From: Rhodospirillaceae bacterium
Lineage (GTDB): Bacteria > Pseudomonadota > Alphaproteobacteria > Rhodospirillales > JABHCV01
NCBI GenBank assembly: GCA_014382375.1
Contig: JACNJU010000035.1
Location: forward strand, 1 to 40,078
Length of the DNA stretch: 40,078 nucleotides
Direction: 5' to 3'
The notes under the pieces were generated by a model. The model was not told where the DNA came from. It did not search any database and saw nothing but the letters and a program-made list of their open reading frames with translations. The translations under genes were made by a program, and so were the position numbers. Shown here one piece after another: positions 21,487 to 30,501 of the stretch. Every line of letters starts with the position of its first letter. Position 1 is the stretch's first letter.

Positions 21487-22040
21487 GCTGGTATTGCGAT
21501 TACGCACAAGGCAATCCCATTCACGGTCCCTATCATGATGATGAGTACGGCTTTCCGCGTCAGGATGAGGCCGTCCTTTTTGAATTGCTTTGCCTGGAGA
21601 TTTTTCAGGCCGGGTTGTCATGGGAACTGATCCTTAAAAAACGCCAGACCACCTTTAAGGCTTTCGATGGCTTTGATGTTGATACGGTTGCGGCCTACGG
21701 TGAGAAGGATATCGAACGCCTGCTTGGCGACGCTGGCATCATCCGCAACAAACTTAAAATCAATTCGATTATCGAAAATGCTAAGCGAATTCAGGCTCTG
21801 AGGGACAGTCACGGTGGCTTCGCCAATTTTATCGAGGCCCATCACCCCATGGCGAAGGTGGGCTGGGTAAAACTATTCAAGAAAACCTTTAAATTTACCG
21901 GTGGTGAAATCGTCAACGAGTTCCTGATGAGCCTGGGATATTTGCCCGGTGCGCACCGCGATGATTGCCCGGCCTACGCCCGTATCACCGCCATAAAACC
22001 GCCATGGATGAATGTTGATATCGCCATCTTTGACGGCTAA
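21483..22040 (+). CDS. tag: DNA-3-methyladenine glycosylase I (EC 3.2.2.20)
   Basis: This base-excision repair enzyme removes 3-methyladenine from alkylated DNA. The 185 residues show the zinc ligands Cys5 and His18 near the N-terminus and the HRDDC pair near the C-terminus, with the four-residue spacing of E. coli TAG His175/Cys179. The catalytic-pocket Glu lies in CLEIFQAGLSWELILKKR. The helix-hairpin-helix DNA-binding segment follows. The N-terminal motif is WYCDYAQGN instead of the more usual RCxW form. It is coupled to mce by an ATGA overlap. Confidence 0.93.
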   Translation: MSWYCDYAQGNPIHGPYHDDEYGFPRQDEAVLFELLCLEIFQAGLSWELILKKRQTTFKAFDGFDVDTVAAYGEKDIERLLGDAGIIRNKLKINSIIENAKRIQALRDSHGGFANFIEAHHPMAKVGWVKLFKKTFKFTGGEIVNEFLMSLGYLPGAHRDDCPAYARITAIKPPWMNVDIAIFDG

Positions 22041-22100
22041 TCATTCTTCCTCTACAGTCCGGCCACCTTCTCACACAAACGATTTTAAGGCCCATCATTC

Positions 22101-23414
22101 ATGCGACTTTCCACTTATTTCCTGCCGACCTTGAAGGAAACGCCGTCAGAGGCACAAATCGTCTCCCATCGCCTGATGCTGCGTGCCGGGATGATTCGCC
22201 AATCCAGCGCCGGAATTTATTCATGGCTGCCGATGGGTCTTAAGGTTTTACGCAAAATCGAGCAGATCGTCCGCGAGGAACAAAACGCCATAAATTGTCA
22301 TGAAGTGCTGATGCCGACCATTCAACCAGCCGATCTTTGGCGTCAAAGTGGCCGATATGATGATTATGGTCCTGAAATGCTTCGCATCACCGATCGCCAC
22401 GACCGCGATATGCTGTACGGCCCCACCAACGAAGAGCAAATAACCGAAATTTTCGCCAATACCGTTCGCAGCTATAAAGATGTGCCGCAGTTGCTTTATC
22501 ACATCCAGTGGAAGTTCCGCGACGAGGTCAGGCCGCGTTTTGGCATCATGCGTGGCCGTGAATTCCTGATGAAGGACGCATACTCCTTTGATCTGGATAA
22601 GGAAGGGGCGCGCAAATCCTACAACAAGATGTTCGTATCCTACCTGAAAACCTACGAAAGGCTCGGCCTTAAGGCTATCCCCATGGCCGCCGATACCGGC
22701 CCCATTGGTGGTGATATGAGCCACGAATTTTTGATCCTGGCTGACACCGGTGAGAGCGAAATCGCCTGTCACCGTGATTTCGTCGATATGTCGTGGTCTG
22801 ATTACGAGGTCGATTTTGATGGCGACCTGCAACCCGTTGTTGATCAATTCACCAATCAGTATGCGGCGACCGATGAAAAGCGCGATCCGGAGGCTGAAAA
22901 AGCCCTCGGCGATGATCTGATTACGGCCCGCGGGATTGAGGTCGGTCATATTTTTTATTTCGGTGACAAATATTCTTCAAAGCTGGGTGCCATCGTCACC
23001 GGCCCTGAAGGCGAGGACATCACTGTCGAAATGGGCTCCTACGGTATCGGTGTGTCGCGTCTGGTCGGTGCGATTATTGAAGCCTCGCACGACGATAACG
23101 GCATTATCTGGCCCGAAAGCGTGGCCCCTTACAAAGTCGGCCTGATTAACCTTAAATACGGCGACGACGAATGCACCAAAGCCTGTGACGACATGTATGG
23201 GGCTTTGAGCGAGGCCGGGATCGATGTCCTTTACGATGACCGTGACAAGAAGGCGGGTGCAAAATTCGCCGACATGGATCTGATTGGACTGCCGTGGCAG
23301 ATCGTCATCGGCCCCAGGGGGATCAAGGACGGTATTGTTGAATTCAAGAATCGCAAAACCGGTGAGCGTCAGGAAATTTCTCCTGACCAGGCCATTGAAC
23401 GGCTGAAAGGCTAG
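22101..23414 (+). CDS. proS: Prolyl-tRNA synthetase, short type (EC 6.1.1.15)
   Basis: This class II synthetase charges tRNA-Pro. At 437 residues it is the short alphaproteobacterial form: motif 2 ([17 protein letters not shown]) runs almost directly into the catalytic core, with no 180-residue YbaK-like editing insertion. Motif 3 is [16 protein letters not shown], and an anticodon-binding domain follows (about 340-437). Editing of Ala-tRNA-Pro would need a separate trans-acting protein. The gene follows tag after 60 nt with no terminator visible; AAGG lies about 10 nt before the ATG. Confidence 0.97.
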   Translation: MRLSTYFLPTLKETPSEAQIVSHRLMLRAGMIRQSSAGIYSWLPMGLKVLRKIEQIVREEQNAINCHEVLMPTIQPADLWRQSGRYDDYGPEMLRITDRHDRDMLYGPTNEEQITEIFANTVRSYKDVPQLLYHIQWKFRDEVRPRFGIMRGREFLMKDAYSFDLDKEGARKSYNKMFVSYLKTYERLGLKAIPMAADTGPIGGDMSHEFLILADTGESEIACHRDFVDMSWSDYEVDFDGDLQPVVDQFTNQYAATDEKRDPEAEKALGDDLITARGIEVGHIFYFGDKYSSKLGAIVTGPEGEDITVEMGSYGIGVSRLVGAIIEASHDDNGIIWPESVAPYKVGLINLKYGDDECTKACDDMYGALSEAGIDVLYDDRDKKAGAKFADMDLIGLPWQIVIGPRGIKDGIVEFKNRKTGERQEISPDQAIERLKG

Positions 23415-23423
23415 AATAGGGCT

Positions 23424-24665
23424 ATGTTCTCTGCCTTTGAATGGATGATGGCCATGCGCTATCTCAGGGCCCGCCGTCAGGAAGGGTTTATTTCTGTAAT
23501 TGCATGGTTTTCGTTGTTGGGCATTGCCCTTGGCGTCGCCACCCTGATCATCGTGATGTCTGTGATGAACGGTTTTCGCGAGGAATTGCTGAACCGAATC
23601 CTTGGCATCAACGGTCATTTGAGCATTTACGGACAGTCCGAAAAATTGACCGATTTTGATGCCTTTGCGGACCAAATCCGCAAACTGGATGGTGTCACCA
23701 TTGTCACCCCGATCATCGAAGGCCAGGTCATGGCCAGTTCAAAGAATGGCGCCAGCGGCGCTATCGTTCGCGGTTTTCGCCCTGATGACCTTAGGGGGCG
23801 AGCCATTATTGCCGACAATATTCAGGGTGGTTCCCTTGATAGTTTTGACAAGGACAGCGTCGTTCTTGGCGCCAGATTGGCCAGAAAACTGGGCGTTGGC
23901 ATCGGCCAGGACATCACCCTGATTTCGCCAAAAGGCAATATCACCGCCTTTGGCACTATTCCCAGAATGCGTAATTACAAGGTTGCCGCAACATTCGAGA
24001 TGGGCATGTATGAATATGATTCAGGTTTTGTCTTCATGGATCTGTCGGCGGCCCAGATTTATTTCAAACTGCCAGAGGCGATCAGCAATCTGGAAGTGTC
24101 GGTCATTCATCCTGACCGGGCTTTGGAAATTGGCCAGGAAATTCGCGCCCTTTCAAATATATCCATTCGCGTCCACGACTGGCAGCGCGCCAACGCCAGT
24201 TTCTTCAATGCCATTCAGGTTGAACGCAATGTCATGTTCCTGATCCTGACACTGATTATCGTGGTTGCCGCCTTCAACATTATTTCCTCAATGATTATGC
24301 TGGTCAAAGACAAGGGGCGCGACATCGCCATCCTGCGCACCATGGGCGCTTCAAAAGGAACGATCATGCGTATTTTCTTTCTTAGTGGCGCGTCGGTTGG
24401 TGTGATTGGCACCTTTTCAGGTGTCCTTCTCGGTCTCTCGTTCGCCAACAACATTGAAGAAATACGGCAATGGATTCAGGGGCTTACGGGAGCAGAGCTG
24501 TTCGCTGCCGAAATTTATTTCCTGTCGCAGTTGCCAGCCGTTGTTGACCCGGCGGAGGTGTTCGCCGTTGTCCTGATGGGGCTTGGCCTCTCATTCCTTG
24601 CGACCCTTTATCCTTCCTGGCGGGCTGCCCGTATCGATCCTGCGGAGGCCCTGCGATATGAGTGA
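23424..24665 (+). CDS. lolC: Lipoprotein-releasing ABC transporter permease (LolC/LolE family)
   Basis: This inner-membrane permease extracts lipoproteins destined for the outer membrane and hands them to LolA. The 413 residues show the MacB/FtsX architecture: one N-terminal helix (about 25-50) after [18 protein letters not shown], a periplasmic domain (about 50-270), and three C-terminal helices ending with [18 protein letters not shown]. Only one such gene is present next to lolD, so a homodimer is likely, as in other alphaproteobacteria. LolC and LolE cannot be told apart here. The stop overlaps the lolD start by 8 nt. Confidence 0.94.
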   Translation: MFSAFEWMMAMRYLRARRQEGFISVIAWFSLLGIALGVATLIIVMSVMNGFREELLNRILGINGHLSIYGQSEKLTDFDAFADQIRKLDGVTIVTPIIEGQVMASSKNGASGAIVRGFRPDDLRGRAIIADNIQGGSLDSFDKDSVVLGARLARKLGVGIGQDITLISPKGNITAFGTIPRMRNYKVAATFEMGMYEYDSGFVFMDLSAAQIYFKLPEAISNLEVSVIHPDRALEIGQEIRALSNISIRVHDWQRANASFFNAIQVERNVMFLILTLIIVVAAFNIISSMIMLVKDKGRDIAILRTMGASKGTIMRIFFLSGASVGVIGTFSGVLLGLSFANNIEEIRQWIQGLTGAELFAAEIYFLSQLPAVVDPAEVFAVVLMGLGLSFLATLYPSWRAARIDPAEALRYE

Positions 24666-25332
24666 ATGTATTCTCTCCTTGAACGGTATTGAGCGCACCT
24701 TCATACAGGGAAAAAATCGGCTTGAGGTTTTGCGTGGCATTGATCTTGATTTGAATGCTGGTGAAATCGTCGCCCTTGTCGGCCCTAGCGGCGCTGGTAA
24801 GTCGACCTTGTTGCACATTGCCGGGCTGCTTGAAAAACCCGATAGCGGCACGATCTCCATTGCCGGGGATGCCTGTGCTGACATGGACGATGACAGCCGC
24901 ACCCAGGTGCGACGTCATCATGTCGGTTTCGTTTATCAGTACCACCACTTATTGCCGGAATTCACGGCTATGGAAAACATCGCCATTCCGCAAATCATTT
25001 CCGGCATCAGCCGCAAGGAAGCGCGCATTCGGGCCGGTGAGATGCTGGACTGGCTTGGTCTGACAGAGCGTTCCACCCACCGTCCAGCCCGCCTGTCAGG
25101 GGGCGAGCAGCAACGGGTCGCTATCGGCAGGGCGTTGGCAAATGCACCAAAACTGCTATTGGCCGACGAACCGACAGGTAATCTTGACCCCCATACGGCT
25201 GGTGAAGTCTTCGATGTGCTGATCCGGCTTGCACGCGGTGCCGGCCTTGCCGCCTTAATCGCCACCCACAACCCGGACCTTGCCTCGCGCATGGACAGGA
25301 TCGTCACGCTCAAAGACGGTCACCTGATCTAA
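24658..25332 (+). CDS. lolD: Lipoprotein-releasing ABC transporter ATP-binding protein
   Basis: This ATPase powers lipoprotein release by the Lol permease. The 224 residues show Walker A GPSGAGKS (42-49), a Q-loop region, the signature [15 protein letters not shown] from 146, and Walker [14 protein letters not shown] chose the ATG at 24658, which lies inside the end of the permease gene; the longer reading from 24583 is a shadow of it. The stop codon overlaps by 4 nt the stop of the convergent lipoprotein gene. The neighbouring lipoproteins could be clients of this system, but that would hold for any lipoprotein. Confidence 0.95.
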   Translation: MSECILSLNGIERTFIQGKNRLEVLRGIDLDLNAGEIVALVGPSGAGKSTLLHIAGLLEKPDSGTISIAGDACADMDDDSRTQVRRHHVGFVYQYHHLLPEFTAMENIAIPQIISGISRKEARIRAGEMLDWLGLTERSTHRPARLSGGEQQRVAIGRALANAPKLLLADEPTGNLDPHTAGEVFDVLIRLARGAGLAALIATHNPDLASRMDRIVTLKDGHLI

Positions 25333-25979
25333 CAGTTCGTTGAGTCCGGGCAGTTGCTTTCTCTATTTTTATTTTTAAGAATAATCCGGAGCGGTTGGAA
25401 AAGGGTCACGGGAGTGGCGTTTGCCACGTATGGCACAGTATGGACGGGCGGCACGGTGATGCCGTGGAGAAACTGTGACACTGTTTCATCAGAGAATTCC
25501 CCTTCATTTTGATGACACACATAGCCCGTCATAAGTTGGCGGAAACGCGCCATACTATCATTGTCCGAGCGATGGCTCAGTTTGTGAAAATGGAAACAAC
25601 TGCTTCCATCAAAGGAAAAATATTCGTATTGAATATCCCCTTTTGGGGCTTTAATGCTGGCATGCCTGCCGTAGGAAAGTTGCTTTTCTTTCAGGGCGGT
25701 CCAGCCCCTGAGGGTCAATCTTTTTGCCTGCCCCTCCACAGTGATAATTCCCATTGAGTTGGCTGAGATCAGGGCAGAGTAAAGGACACCTTTCTTACCC
25801 GTTGCGGACAGCACTTCGGTTTGTCCATAGCCGTTTCGCGAGATGGTTTTCTCAACAGCGGTCGCGCCAATAATGTCAGGGGAGACCTGAAATGCTTGAT
25901 AGTCCTTGTTTACTTTTGCCTGGCAACCGGCAAGGAGAATACTGGAACTGAGTAATATTGATGCAATCTGGATATTCAT
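25329..25979 (-). CDS. Putative lipoprotein of unknown function, second of a tandem paralogous pair
   Basis: I do not recognise the family. The 216 residues begin with a short lipoprotein signal peptide, lipobox LLAGC with Cys19 as the lipidation site. The rest looks like one soluble, beta-rich domain. It shares with its upstream neighbour the blocks [14 protein letters not shown] (91-104), [13 protein letters not shown] (120-132), the GYVCH motif (152-156) and the [15 protein letters not shown] segment. Cys128 and Cys155 are 27 residues apart, as in the paralogue, and may form a disulfide. It starts 2 nt after the stop of the paralogue, so the two are co-transcribed. Its 3' end overlaps the lolD stop by 4 nt. 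Confidence 0.8.
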   Translation of the reverse strand: MNIQIASILLSSSILLAGCQAKVNKDYQAFQVSPDIIGATAVEKTISRNGYGQTEVLSATGKKGVLYSALISANSMGIITVEGQAKRLTLRGWTALKEKQLSYGRHASIKAPKGDIQYEYFSFDGSSCFHFHKLSHRSDNDSMARFRQLMTGYVCHQNEGEFSDETVSQFLHGITVPPVHTVPYVANATPVTLFQPLRIILKNKNRESNCPDSTNC

Positions 25980-25981
25980 GA

Positions 25982-26635
25982 TTAATTCCGCTTGGTGTGT
26001 ACTGATCTTGTTTTTAATGCTTGAACAGGTTCGTAATAGACATTCGACGAGAGTTCACCCGGCAATTCCACGGAGTTGAATTTCGGCACCGTGATGGAAC
26101 TCAGGAATCTGGCGACGGCGGCATCGCTTAAAGGGGCGGCAATGCTATGACAGTAGTATCCGGCAATCAGTTTTGTGTACCTGCTTAGGGTATCAGAACC
26201 AGATGGTTGGTAAATACTGTGGAAGGCAAAGCAGGAGTTAGCCAGAAAAGAAAAGCGTTCAAAATCTACTTTGCCGCCGGGGGTTACAGCCCGACTCTTG
26301 ATGCCAAATTTGATTTCCTTGCCTTGCAGCGCCTTCCAGCCCTTCATGATTAATCGTGGAAATATGGCGGGATCATTGATGACGGCAGCTTGGTGTGTCT
26401 CAACAAACAAGACGGAAACCTCACGATTGGATGTGGCCGCATGAAGGACTTCCATTTTACCGGTACCGTCCCGTACCCGTGTGTGCTCAAAATCATCAGC
26501 TGAAAACAATTCTGACGTTACTGCAAAGTTGTCCTCACGATTGTAGGGCGGTCGCTGGCAGCCACTCAGTATGATCCCGGCAACAAGCAGGACGACCAGG
26601 GCGTAAAAACCAGAAAGAGTTTTTGTTGCTGACAT
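25982..26635 (-). CDS. Putative lipoprotein of unknown function, first of a tandem paralogous pair
   Basis: I do not recognise the family. The 217 residues begin with a signal peptide (hydrophobic 11-23) and lipobox ILSGC with Cys26. The shared domain has MKGWKALQGKEIKFG (97-111), RFSFLANSCFAFH (127-139), RYTKLIAGYYCH and the SDAAVARFLSSITVP block. Cys135 and Cys162 match Cys128 and Cys155 of the neighbour with identical spacing. Overall identity looks modest (roughly a quarter to a third by eye), so the duplication is old. A GGAGGAG ribosome site precedes the ATG. The gene follows the GIY-YIG gene by 28 nt on the same strand and may be in one operon with it. Confidence 0.8.
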   Translation of the reverse strand: MSATKTLSGFYALVVLLVAGIILSGCQRPPYNREDNFAVTSELFSADDFEHTRVRDGTGKMEVLHAATSNREVSVLFVETHQAAVINDPAIFPRLIMKGWKALQGKEIKFGIKSRAVTPGGKVDFERFSFLANSCFAFHSIYQPSGSDTLSRYTKLIAGYYCHSIAAPLSDAAVARFLSSITVPKFNSVELPGELSSNVYYEPVQALKTRSVHTKRN

Positions 26636-26663
26636 TGAAGGAGCTCCTCCTGACTAAGATGTG

Positions 26664-26912
26664 TCAATCGGGGATTATTTTCAACTGCACCTTGAGTTTT
26701 GTGTCCTTCTTGAGAGAAATTTCCCGACGCAAGGCATCGCCGTGCTCAAATGGGCCCTCCCTGTAGGCCATTTCCCAGGGTCCGCGCCCGCGGGTGAATT
26801 TTGCCCCGGTGCCGTTGTTGTGTTCATCAATGCGGCGCACCGTATCCTTGGATATCCCCGTATACAGGGTGCCCTTAGGGTTCCGCAGAACGTAAACAAA
26901 CCAGTCCTTCAT
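26664..26912 (-). CDS. Small GIY-YIG nuclease-superfamily protein (UPF0213/YhbQ-like)
   Basis: The 82 residues form a minimal GIY-YIG domain: WFVYVLRNPKGTLYTGIS supplies the two-strand motif as YVL...LYTGIS, then the conserved Arg in DTVRRIDEHN, and KFTRGRGPWEMAYREG. The expected Glu lies in LRREISLKK. Proteins of this size are widespread in bacteria; some have weak DNA nuclease activity and a repair role has been proposed for YhbQ, but a function here is not shown. It is divergent from dnaE (91 nt between starts) and leads the minus-strand group with the two lipoproteins. Confidence 0.88.
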   Translation of the reverse strand: MKDWFVYVLRNPKGTLYTGISKDTVRRIDEHNNGTGAKFTRGRGPWEMAYREGPFEHGDALRREISLKKDTKLKVQLKIIPD

Positions 26913-27003
26913 GCCTTTGGTTTTAGAGCATTCCAGAGTTATTGACGAGGCTGGGGATAACTTCTTGGTGCAACTTGCAGGCGCTTGTGGAATTCTTCCA
27001 TTT

Positions 27004-30000
27004 ATGAGCGATTCCTCCCCCCAGCATGCCGATTTCGTCCATCTTCGGGTACATACGGCCTATTCCCTGTCCGAAGGGGCCATTCGCATCAACGAGTTGG
27101 CAAAAGAGTGTCGGAACATGCGCATGCCGGCCGTTGCCATCACCGATACCAACAATCTTTTTGGCGGCCTTGAATTTTCCGCAGCTTGCGTAGAGCAAGG
27201 GGTGCAACCGATCATCGGCTGCCAGCTCGCGGTGCTTCGCCAGGGTAAGTCCGATAGTCCGGGACAGGTGGTTTACGATACAAGCGATCCTGTCGTTCTG
27301 CTGGTTCAGAATGATCAGGGTTACCGAAATCTTTTAAAACTTCTGGGGCTTGCCTATCTTGGTCAAGGGGACGGTGAGGATAAACCCGACCAGCCGTCCG
27401 TCACACTGGCCCAATTAAAGGATCATGGGGCCGGATTAATTGCCCTGACAGGTGGCCCTGATGGACCCGTTGGCCATCTTCTGGCTGGTGGCCAGGATGA
27501 TGATGCCGAAGCCGTTCTTTTGGCCTTGAAAGAGGCCTTCCCGGGCCAATTGTACGTGGAAATCATGCGCCATGGTCAGGACGGGGAAAAATTGACGGAA
27601 GAGAAATTCATCGATCTTGCCTACAAGCACGACCTGCCGTTGGTCGCCACCAATGAGGCCTTTTTCTCCCACCCCGATATGTACGACGCGCACGATGCGC
27701 TGATCTGTATTGCCGCCGGTGCTTATGTGTCGCAGGCCGAGCGGCGGCGGCTGACCCGTCAGCATTATTTCAAATCGGCCGAGGAAATGCGCACCCTGTT
27801 CGCTGACCTGCCAGAGGCCATCGACAATACCCTTGTTATCGCCCGGCGCTGCGCCAGCAAGATTGAAACCATTGATCCGATCCTGCCGCCCTTTGATTGC
27901 GGCGAGGGCAAAAGCGAGGAAGATGAGCTGCGCGCCCTATCGGCTGAAGGCTTACAGGAACGCCTACGAAGCCAGGTATATACGAAGGGTATGAGCGAGG
28001 AGGAAAAGAATAAAACTGCCAAACCCTATCTTGAACGCCTTGAGTACGAGTTGGGGGTGATTATCGAGATGGGGTTTCCCGGTTATTTCCTGATCGTTCA
28101 CGATTTTATTTACTGGTCAAAACAACATGACATTCCGGTCGGCCCTGGTCGTGGTTCGGGTGCCGGTTCGGTTGTCGCCTGGGCCTTGACCATTACGGAC
28201 CTGGATCCGCTTCGCTGGGGTTTGTTGTTTGAACGTTTTCTGAACCCTGAACGTGTTTCCATGCCTGATTTCGATATCGACTTTTGCCAGGATCGCCGTG
28301 ACGAGGTTATTCGTTATGTGCAGGAAAAATATGGCCGTGACCGTGTCGCCCAGATCATCACCTTCGGGAAACTGCAAGCCCGTGCTGTTCTGCGTGATGT
28401 TGGCCGGGTTCAGGAAATGCCTTACGGCCAGGTTGATCGTATTTGCAAGCTGGTCCCGAACAATCCGGCCAGCCCCACGTCATTGGGCGAAGCCATAGAA
28501 ATAGAGCCGCAATTCAGGGAAGAAATCAGGGATGATGATGCGGTCAGGCGCTTAATCGATATTGGTTTGCAGCTTGAAGGTCTTTACCGCCATGCCTCGA
28601 CCCACGCCGCCGGTGTTGTTATCGGGGACAGACCGCTTGATCAACTCATTCCGCTGTATCGCGATCCCCGGTCCGACATGCCGGTGACCGGCTTTAATAT
28701 GAAATACGTTGAGTCGGCCGGTTTGGTTAAATTTGACTTTTTGGGCCTGAAAACCCTGACCGTTTTGGCCAAGGCCATTGAATTGATTGAGCAAAGGGGG
28801 ATCAAGGTGGATCTTTCAAGCATTCCCCTTGATGACGAAAAATCTTTCCAGATGATGAGCCGTGGCGAGACGACCGGCGTGTTCCAGTTGGAAAGTACCG
28901 GTATGCGCGATGTGCTTAGGAAACTGAAGCCTGATACCTTCGAGGATATTATCGCTGTCGTCGCTCTTTATCGACCCGGCCCTATGGAAAATATTCCAAG
29001 CTACATCGCCCGAAAGCACGGTGAGGAAAAACCTGATTACCTGTATCCGACGTTGGAGGGGATTCTTAAAGAAACCTTTGGCATCATGATTTATCAGGAA
29101 CAGGTGATGCAGGTGGCCCAGGAGTTGTCGGGCTACACCCTGGGAAGCGCTGACCTTCTGCGCCGGGCCATGGGCAAGAAAATCCAGTCAGAAATGGATG
29201 AGCAACGCCAGGTCTTTGTTGACGGTGCTAAGGCCAAAGGGGTGCCTGAGGCTAAAGCCTCGCAAATTTTCGATCAGGTCAACATGTTCGCAGGCTACGG
29301 CTTTAACAAATCGCACGCCGCAGCTTATGCGCTGGTCGCTTATCAGACGGCTTATTTCAAGGCCAACTACCCTGTTGAATTTCTCGCCGCCTCGATGACC
29401 CTGGATATTAACAATACGGACAAACTGAACTTGTTCCGCCAGGAACTGCATCGTCTGGATTTTCAGGTCCTGGGCCCTGACGTTAATGCTTCCGCCGCCG
29501 ATTTCCGGGTTGAGAGTGATAAAGACGGCAAGGCCGGTGTTCGTTATGCCCTGGCGGCGGTCAAGAACGTCGGTGACGCGGCCATGCAGTTGTTGGTGAA
29601 CGAACGCACGTTAAATGGTCCGTTCAAGGATATTGCCGATTTCGCAGATCGGGTTGATGCCAAGGCGGTCAATAAACGGCTGATGGAAAATCTGGTCAGG
29701 GCAGGGGCCTTTGATCGCCTTGATGGCAACCGGCGAAAGGTTTTTGAAGGCATCGAAATCATCATGGCTCAGGCCAGCGCCGCCGCTCAGGACCGGGACA
29801 GTAACCAGATCGGCCTGTTCGGGGGCGACGCGGCGGCGATGCCCGAGATCACCTTGAAAGACGTTGCTGACTGGTCACCCATCGACCGTATGAAAGAAGA
29901 ATTTGACGCTATCGGCTTTTACCTGTCAGGCCATCCACTTGATGCTTATGGCAAAACCCTGGACAATCTGAAAGTCCGCTCTTCGGCCGATATCATCCGG

Positions 30001-30501
30001 GGAGGCCATCCAGGGCCGGTCAAAATGGCCGGAACCGTCGTTGGCCTGAAGGAACGCACTTCAGGAAAGGGCAATCGTTATGCTTTCGTTCAGTTGTCCG
30101 ATGCTTCCGGCATATACGAAATTATGGTGTTTTCTGAACTGTTATCGGTGGCGCGGGCGCTGTTCGAGGTCGGAAACTCCTTGTTCATAAAGGCATCTGT
30201 GCAGTTTGAAGGTGAAACGCCGCGCTTTACAGCAAATTCCGCCGAACCGCTTGATAAGGTCGCAGCCCGGGCCCAAAGCGGCCTTAAATTGACAATCAGT
30301 TCTGAAGCACCCCTTGCGGCCATCAAAGAAGCTCTAAAGGATGCTAACAGTGGTCGCGGGCAGGGCGAGGTTCTGGTGGTCGCCCTTTTGGATACGGGTG
30401 AGCGGGTCGGTGTTAAGCTGAAGGGTGGTTTCGCTATAACCCCGGAGGTTATGCAGCAAATTCGGACGATCCCCGGAATCGATGAAGTGCAGGAACTTTA
30501 A
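27004..30501 (+). CDS. dnaE: DNA polymerase III subunit alpha (EC 2.7.7.7)
   Basis: This is the catalytic subunit of the replicative polymerase. It has 1165 residues. The N-terminal PHP domain starts at FVHLRVHTAYSLSEGAI. The C-family polymerase core has catalytic Asp422 and Asp424 in PDFDIDF and Asp578 in VKFDFLGLKTL, matching Asp401, Asp403 and Asp555 of E. coli. The helix-hairpin-helix region and an OB domain (VKMAGTVVGLKER, about 1005-1090) follow. I chose the ATG at 27004 (MSDSSPQHAD); the upstream extension from 26911 would run through the divergent promoter region. The stop overlaps the convergent MFS gene by 4 nt. Confidence 0.98.
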   Translation: MSDSSPQHADFVHLRVHTAYSLSEGAIRINELAKECRNMRMPAVAITDTNNLFGGLEFSAACVEQGVQPIIGCQLAVLRQGKSDSPGQVVYDTSDPVVLLVQNDQGYRNLLKLLGLAYLGQGDGEDKPDQPSVTLAQLKDHGAGLIALTGGPDGPVGHLLAGGQDDDAEAVLLALKEAFPGQLYVEIMRHGQDGEKLTEEKFIDLAYKHDLPLVATNEAFFSHPDMYDAHDALICIAAGAYVSQAERRRLTRQHYFKSAEEMRTLFADLPEAIDNTLVIARRCASKIETIDPILPPFDCGEGKSEEDELRALSAEGLQERLRSQVYTKGMSEEEKNKTAKPYLERLEYELGVIIEMGFPGYFLIVHDFIYWSKQHDIPVGPGRGSGAGSVVAWALTITDLDPLRWGLLFERFLNPERVSMPDFDIDFCQDRRDEVIRYVQEKYGRDRVAQIITFGKLQARAVLRDVGRVQEMPYGQVDRICKLVPNNPASPTSLGEAIEIEPQFREEIRDDDAVRRLIDIGLQLEGLYRHASTHAAGVVIGDRPLDQLIPLYRDPRSDMPVTGFNMKYVESAGLVKFDFLGLKTLTVLAKAIELIEQRGIKVDLSSIPLDDEKSFQMMSRGETTGVFQLESTGMRDVLRKLKPDTFEDIIAVVALYRPGPMENIPSYIARKHGEEKPDYLYPTLEGILKETFGIMIYQEQVMQVAQELSGYTLGSADLLRRAMGKKIQSEMDEQRQVFVDGAKAKGVPEAKASQIFDQVNMFAGYGFNKSHAAAYALVAYQTAYFKANYPVEFLAASMTLDINNTDKLNLFRQELHRLDFQVLGPDVNASAADFRVESDKDGKAGVRYALAAVKNVGDAAMQLLVNERTLNGPFKDIADFADRVDAKAVNKRLMENLVRAGAFDRLDGNRRKVFEGIEIIMAQASAAAQDRDSNQIGLFGGDAAAMPEITLKDVADWSPIDRMKEEFDAIGFYLSGHPLDAYGKTLDNLKVRSSADIIRGGHPGPVKMAGTVVGLKERTSGKGNRYAFVQLSDASGIYEIMVFSELLSVARALFEVGNSLFIKASVQFEGETPRFTANSAEPLDKVAARAQSGLKLTISSEAPLAAIKEALKDANSGRGQGEVLVVALLDTGERVGVKLKGGFAITPEVMQQIRTIPGIDEVQEL

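Noticed and set aside
26911-27003. N-terminal extension of DnaE
   Set aside because: The PHP domain begins just after the ATG at 27004. The extra 31 residues would cross the divergent gap and have no family counterpart.
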